Origin: Spizellomyces punctatus DAOM BR117
Lineage: Eukaryota; Chytridiomycota; Chytridiomycetes; Spizellomycetales; Spizellomycetaceae
Reading direction: 5' to 3'
Assembly (NCBI RefSeq): GCF_000182565.1
Contig: NW_015971546.1
Span: 352,365 to 416,364 of the forward strand
Length of the DNA stretch: 64,000 bases
The notes beneath the pieces are model-generated. The model was given only the letters and a program-made list of their open reading frames with translations. It did no database searches and was not told the origin of the DNA. The translations under genes and the position numbers were made by a program. Shown one piece after another: positions 58,801 through 64,000 of the stretch (the stretch's first letter is position 1; the number at the start of each line of letters is the position of its first letter).

Positions 58801-60579
58801 TTTATGTGTCGTATTCAATGTGCTCTATTCATTCGGTGATACATTTGCGAACAAAGAGTATAATGGACTTTACCGAACCTCAACTGCACCATACGAATGT
58901 TGAGGTTCGAGAAGCGGCGGTTCGGGTGGTAGTGGATTTAATGAAGGCGTCTGGGGAAGACGCTATTGCACCTTATTTGAAGAAAGTAAAACCACAGCTG
59001 ATGGACAGTATTCGGAGCAAGCTTGCGGAAGCAAAAGGAACGCCTGTTAAACGGGTGCAGAAGGCTCGACCAGGTATGGTGTCACTGATGTTGCCTTAAC
59101 TTTTGGCATTCACTTGACGATGAGTATTGATACTCTATTAGCGCGTCCATGGGAGCGAAGCCCATCAAAGCCTGCCGGGCCAGCAGCACCAGAGGAAGGT
59201 GCGGAGGAGGTCAAGAAATTGCAGAATGAGCTGAAAGCGCTTAGGCAAATGGCGGACTCTCCTCCTGTACAATCGAAAGTCAAGGGCGGTGACAAAAAGA
59301 GGGTCACGTCTACATCTTCGAATGGATCTACGGGAGGAAAGCTTGGGAATGGAGGACATGGGGAGAAGAAGGGAATTCGGTCAGACGATAAGATGCGAAA
59401 GTCAAGAGTAAGAAATTTGTCCAATTTGCTAATGAAGCATGGATTTCGATCTCAAGATTATTTTTTGTGCGTGCTAGTCGGTGGATGGTGTAGAGGGACT
59501 TGCGAATTCCCTGAAATCAGAACGGAGAGTAGGGAAAACGGCGTCTGTTCCACCACCTGCAAGAGATGCACCAAAAACGAAACCGGACGGAAAGTCCAAG
59601 GGTAAGTCCCGCTGATGTGGCTTAATCTTGCCGACGTAACATCTGATCATGATGGATCGATAGCTCGCGAACCGCCTGCACCAGCCCCATCCCACAAAAA
59701 CGATGAGTTGTATTCCAACAACTGGAATATAGATCGGACATGTATCTTTTGCGAAGAGCAAGATGAAGGTTTCACAGAAGAGAATCTTGATATGCATTAT
59801 TGGAGAGATTGTCCCGTTTTGACAAATTGTCCCTTGTGCAAGTTGGTATGTATGCTTGTTAAAAGGTTGATTTTTTGGGAGTTGCAATTAAGCCAACAAT
59901 TGTGTAGATTGTGGAAATACCAATGTTGACGGACCATTTGCTAAAGGACTGTGATAGAAAAAAGGACGTGCGACAATGTCCAAGGTGTAAGGAAGCATTC
60001 AAGGCTGTAGACTTTGCGGCTCATGTTGCCAAAAAATCCTGCCGAGGTAAACTTTTAGCGCGCAATTTGAACTTTTGAATAAACTTCTCCCGATCTAACT
60101 CTGGCTTTGTTTTAGTGCTGAACCATAATCCCGATCTGGCAAGATGTCCCATGTGTCATCAGGACGTGCCCGGTGACGAGGAAGGCTGGCGACAGCATTT
60201 GGTGACGGGTACTGGATGTCCTGGCAGCGAACGAAAACCAAAAGATCCGAGTCATTATCCTGCCTTTAGTACCATGCTCCCTGATCTAAATAGCGATGTA
60301 CTATCGTCAGGCGGTTTGACCAGATCTCTACAAATCCCCTTGTCTGAACCAGAGACAAAATCCGGAGCGTCTCCCGTGTCACCAAGACCTACGGACACGA
60401 CACCACCACCAAAGAAAGGTTTATTCAAAAGAGCACCAAAAAAGGAACAACTCTCGGTATCCAAAAGCCTGTCTACCCCGGTCAGCAATCTGAAATCCCG
60501 CGGTGGGCTGGTGGGAAGTGTTAAATCGACAGTACGGAGGAGCTTACTACCGCGAGCGAGTGTTGGTAGGTTCACCTAA
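55886..60579 (+). CDS. CEP104: Ciliary-tip centrosomal protein CEP104
   Basis: Microtubule plus-end and ciliary-tip protein needed for normal cilium length; its TOG domain binds tubulin. Fourteen exons with consistent phases: 55886-56013, 56099-56250, 56314-56386, 56452-56590, 56648-56740, 56818-58330, 58400-58509, 58573-58788, 58857-59073, 59142-59407, 59478-59601, 59664-59845, 59908-60046 and 60116-60579, giving 1,271 residues. The N-terminal jelly-roll aligns with human CEP104 (GWQSERFCNWPQALVL, FKARELKSVHIDAEGEYLKI). A UVR-like pair of helices (AAVKEERFADAKMLKSLLDK), a Pro-rich linker, the TOG region (exons 6-9) and a C-terminal zinc-finger array (CIFCEEQDEGFTEENLDMHY, then CPLC, CPRC and CPMC) follow. 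Longer than the human protein (925) mainly through the Pro-rich linker. Intron 7 has a GC donor. Confidence 0.93.
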
Positions 60580-62522
60580 TTCTTTTTCTTGTAAGGTTGC
60601 TCCTGTACTTGATCTGGCTTACTGATTCAAACCCTATGACAAAGAGGATCGAAGTAAGGAGAAAGGGAAGGGCTTATCTATGGCCCGGTAAATACAGATG
60701 CATCTGGAACTCGATTACCCTGACGCTTGACGAAAATATGTACATACCATGTTGTTAGCTCTTGCTTAATAGTCGTAGAGGGCTATTGTTGTTGTATGTT
60801 TTTTTTTGTTTCCTAGTGTATAGTTTTATTGTATAGTGCTCTGATAATGTGCTGCCATCCAAGGATAGATATCAACGTTGTGTGGACGTGATGTTAGTCT
60901 TGTGTTCTAGGCAAGGTTCACCGAACAGTACATTGCATAGAGAGGATAATGGATTCCCAGAATGTTTGTCGATCAGCTTTCGAAGTATTCTCGCAACTAA
61001 CTGTACCTCAGCGGACTGCCAATCCAATTCCATTTTTAGAGTTTCTGACTGCGATGTGGATAGGAATTTAGTCGAAAGATGAAAAAGCCTTTTAGCTTGG
61101 GAGGTATCCCGTACATTCTAGGATATTAGCATAGGTAAATAAACCAAAGTGCGAGAATTCGACCCACTTGTGATTGCTCTCAGTTCGCAAACAAGAGTAA
61201 TATTCTAGGGCCATCTGTCCTTTAAGCACTGATTACAACAGCGGTCAAAAAAGTGATCAAATGAAGCAAGTAACTCACCTTCCGCCTGACACTGTAATCT
61301 GGATGCCATATGGCAGTAAACCCGCGGAATACGTCCATTTGTGCAAAAAGGGCCAAACTGGGCCCTTTCCGGAGGTAATTCAGAAACAACTTTCGAAAAA
61401 TGTTCCTGAGACTTGTAATGCTGGCTGTTTTGCAATATTCGATATTCAGCTCTTTACGTAACGAACGGCTCCACGGAGCCCAGTGGGCTAAAAGGTCCAC
61501 TTTGGGTCTCGAACGGGGGCTTGGGCTATGGCCAGAAAGATAAACTGTTGCATGGCTGATTAGCTAAAGCCGCGTGGTCCCGTTGATGAGGTGCAATCTC
61601 CGCCGTGATCAACAGCAAAAAGTTCATTTCAAAACGCTGACGAAACCTCTCTCCAGCTGATGGTTAAACAACGTTGACAATGCGCCTGTGTTCTGGGCTA
61701 GAACAACAAGGACTCGGAGCATGACCTTCTTTATATGCAGAATGTTCCATATTCCTACAGAGGAAACTTGCAACGCACACATGAAGGAGCTCAGGTTCAG
61801 CAGAAATGAAACTGAGAAAGCGAGATATGATGAGCTGCAAACGAGAAACAAAAGCCAGGGTTTTCCTTTCTGAATGTGTTGGTTTCAAAATGTGACGTTT
61901 CAGGGTGTTTGAATTTACGCAAGTTGGTTAAACATGAAGAAATGGTTTGTTTGTTGGCACCCATTTTGAACGTGGCCGCTAAAAGTCAATAATCAACTTG
62001 AAACGCTTGTTTCATCATAAGGAATGAAAGGCACAGTCACGCTATACAATGAATGATGACTATGCCACATGCGCGTTAATAACTCAAATGCCATTCATCG
62101 AGTGGAGTTGCCAACATCTAATAAAGTGTTGAAACTCGTGTGATAAACTTGTTAGTTAGGGGACTCTCCCTCCGGCTTAATACCCCTAAAACTGTATTTT
62201 ACCCCCCAATTTCCGCACTCGTTATTATTTTGCAAATGCAAACGTGTGGAATTACCGGCCAATGTCCTCCCATTTTTTCCTTTTTCTAATTAGTTTTGTG
62301 TGCCAGATGTTGGTATAAAGGAAACCGCTACGTACCCGCCCTTTCCATTCCTGCCTTTTTTTGTTCCATACCTTCAACGAGCGACTGGCTTTTCGTTTAG
62401 ATAGATTTCTTCGATAGTCTTGACGGTTAACATCGTAACCGGCAGCACATTTTACATCTGCTCCGTACTCAACCTCGCTTCCATAGTGGTTCCTGGTGAA
62501 CTTCTATCCCTAGTCCCCGAAC
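60580..62522. other. Long spacer without supported genes
   Basis: 1.9 kb. Open frames up to about 90 codons on both strands (for example 61261-61461 plus, 61500-61222 minus) overlap and show no domain. The right end is the promoter of the secreted-protein gene. Confidence 0.5.
62314..62319 (+). promoter_or_regulatory. TATA box of the secreted-protein gene
   Basis: TATAAA about 204 bases before the start codon at 62523, followed by pyrimidine-rich sequence. Suggests a strong core promoter and a long 5' untranslated region. Confidence 0.45.
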
Positions 62523-63925
62523 ATGCGATTCATTACCATAGCTGCCCTGGTGGGAGCAGTTGCTTCGGCAACAGCCAATGCAGAGAATAGGTATGTGTCT
62601 AAGCAGCCATGTCATCTGGAAGATACGAGGTTTGGAAAACTCATTCATCCCCGTTCATAGTCTGCAAAATGATTCGTGGAATCATCGCTTTTTGCCCCGC
62701 CAAAGTCTTAGCGGAAATCGTTGCCAAAAACGGGAAAGGATGGCGTTGGCAGGCCCGGGAATCGTTAAAAACGGTGCATGCAAAGGATGGAGAAAATACG
62801 TGTGTCAATGGCAAGTCGCCCCAATGTGTCGGTTGCAAGTTTACACTGACACCCTGCGGCCGGCGGGTCTCTTCCTGTGCGGGTTCTCCCTCTTCGTAAC
62901 AAGCCGTGGTAACTAGCGCTGCTTGCACAACAGCGGCCTGACAAAGAACGCACAGATTGGCCGGCCGCACAAGCGCAATGCGGTGGATTCTGCACCTGCT
63001 CGCTCGGCCGGACCATAAGACCATTAGGACCACCAGGACCACAAACACAGAAAGACAACAAGCAAAGGAAATAACAAGAACGGCGGGAATAAGAAAGGCC
63101 GCCGCCGCCGCCAAGGCTAAAGAACGACGCTGCTGCGAAAGAAAGGCCGCTGCTGCCGCTGACGCGAAGAAGGCCGCTGACGCAAAGAACGCTAAAAACA
63201 ACAAGAACAACAAGAACAATAAAAACAACGCAAAAGCTGCCGCTGACAAGGCCGCCGCTGACAAGGCTGCCGCTGACAAGGCTGCCGCTGACGCAAAGAA
63301 CAACAAGAACAACAAAAACAACAAGAATAACAAGAATAACAACAACAAAAATGCCAAAGGAATCGACCCGAACATAGCCGATTTCTGCAAGGGGACGAAC
63401 CAAAAGCCTGGTGACGGTACCCAAATCCGAGGCGGTTTCTGTTCCTCGCTCCCGCAAGGCCAAATCCCTGCATCCAACAAAATGGTTTCATCTCTGATCA
63501 TCTCACCTCAGCCGGATCAGAAGATTCAACTCGGCAAAGCCTTCACGGTCTCCGTCCAAACCAACAACTTGCAAACCGGTTTCTTCTCCGACCCGCAAGT
63601 GCAGTACTACGCCATCCCTCAGCAACTGAACGGTCAAGGCGTTATCCAAGGTCATCAGCACGTTACCATTCAACGTCTCGGCAAACAAGGTCAAAAATTC
63701 CGGCCACCGAACGCTGAAGTCTTCCAGTTCTTCAAGGGACTGAACGACCCAGCAAACGGACAAGGTGTCTTGTCCGTTGAAGTTCCCGGCGATGCCTTCC
63801 AAAAATCGGGAGCCGGTGTTTATAGAATTTGCACCATGTCTGGGGCCTTTGGCCACCAACCTCTGGTGATGCCCGTTGCTCAACGTGGTGCCCAAGACGA
63901 TTGTATCCGTGTGAATGTCCAGTAG
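62523..63925 (+). CDS. Secreted low-complexity protein, reading frame disrupted
   Basis: Exon 1 (62523-62590) encodes a clear signal peptide, MRFITIAALVGAVASATANA, and ends at a GTATGT donor. After an acceptor near 62660 the sequence reads as a small Cys-rich region (ENTCVNGKSPQCVGCKFTLT) resembling fungal chitin-binding-like repeats. It then breaks: matching pieces lie in changing frames (VLPLRNKPW, VTSAACTTAA, DKERTDWPAAQAQCGGFC) between about 62850 and 63130. From about 63139 the frame is open to the stop at 63925, through Lys/Asn and Ala/Asp/Lys repeats into a C-terminal domain of about 180 residues (SLIISPQPDQKIQLGKAFTV, VIQGHQHVTIQ, YRICTMSGAFGHQPLVMPV). This C-terminal domain is common in secreted fungal proteins of unknown function. 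Sequencing error or a pseudogene could explain the breaks. Confidence 0.7.
63193..63350 (+). repeat. KNN and AAADK coding repeats
   Basis: Two blocks of AAGAACAAC-type repeats encoding Lys-Asn-Asn flank four tandem copies of a 15-base unit encoding Ala-Ala-Asp-Lys-Ala (63237-63296). They form a hydrophilic spacer between the Cys-rich and C-terminal parts of the secreted protein. Confidence 0.8.
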
Positions 63926-64000
63926 TTTAGAGTTGTAGCCCAGTTTACACGTCAGGTTGGGTGTATATAGTCCACAAAAGATGTGCATTTGTAGTTAAAC

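Noticed and set aside
61475-61560. tRNA-like CGTTCGAGACC on the minus strand
   Set aside because: The flanking bases do not form T-arm or acceptor stems.
61582-61642. Possible C/D box snoRNA (TTGATGA and CTGA)
   Set aside because: No closing stem outside the boxes and a non-consensus C box.

Overview
The window is a piece of an intron-rich eukaryotic nuclear genome. Short GT-AG introns, fungal-type genes (squalene synthase, a Zn2Cys6 regulator, a siderophore-iron MFS transporter, a large NRPS) and two flagellar genes (an axonemal outer-arm dynein heavy chain and the ciliary-tip protein CEP104) together point to a zoosporic, flagellated fungus, most likely a chytrid. The species cannot be named from the sequence.

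Layout. 1-11083 (minus): 5' two thirds or more of a beta-type outer-arm dynein heavy chain, running off the left edge, with a 268-base N gap and a probable one-base deletion in its main ATPase P-loop. 11893-14026 (minus): siderophore-iron transporter of the SIT/MFS family. 14702-19340 (minus): full-length ABCB/MDR-type exporter. 20347-42295 (plus, divergent from the exporter): a 13-exon NRPS gene of about 7,049 residues with six complete A-T-C modules. 42911-44113 (minus): unrecognised Cys/His plus coiled-coil protein. 45776-47356 (plus): squalene synthase. 47.4-47.9 kb: decayed tandem duplication. 48548-49860 (minus): seven-helix receptor. 50910-51684 (plus): ribosomal protein eS12 with a C/D box snoRNA in its second intron and a second snoRNA candidate just downstream. 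52660-55515 (plus): Zn2Cys6 transcription factor. 55886-60579 (plus): CEP104. 62523-63925 (plus): low-complexity secreted protein with a disrupted frame.

How it fits together. The SIT transporter, ABCB exporter and NRPS form a coherent iron-siderophore locus. The NRPS has three distinct A domains followed by three with the same ten-residue selectivity code (DVFDVGAIGK), six C domains and no thioesterase. Five C domains to join six residues and a sixth to close the ring is exactly what a collinear synthesis of a cyclic hexapeptide such as a ferrichrome would need. Known ferrichrome synthetases have fewer A domains and work iteratively, so this gene may be a living hexamodular form. Two eroded half-C domains at its N-terminus and a homologous intron in every C-domain copy record its growth by tandem module duplication. 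The ornithine hydroxylase and acyltransferase that a hydroxamate siderophore would need are not in this window.
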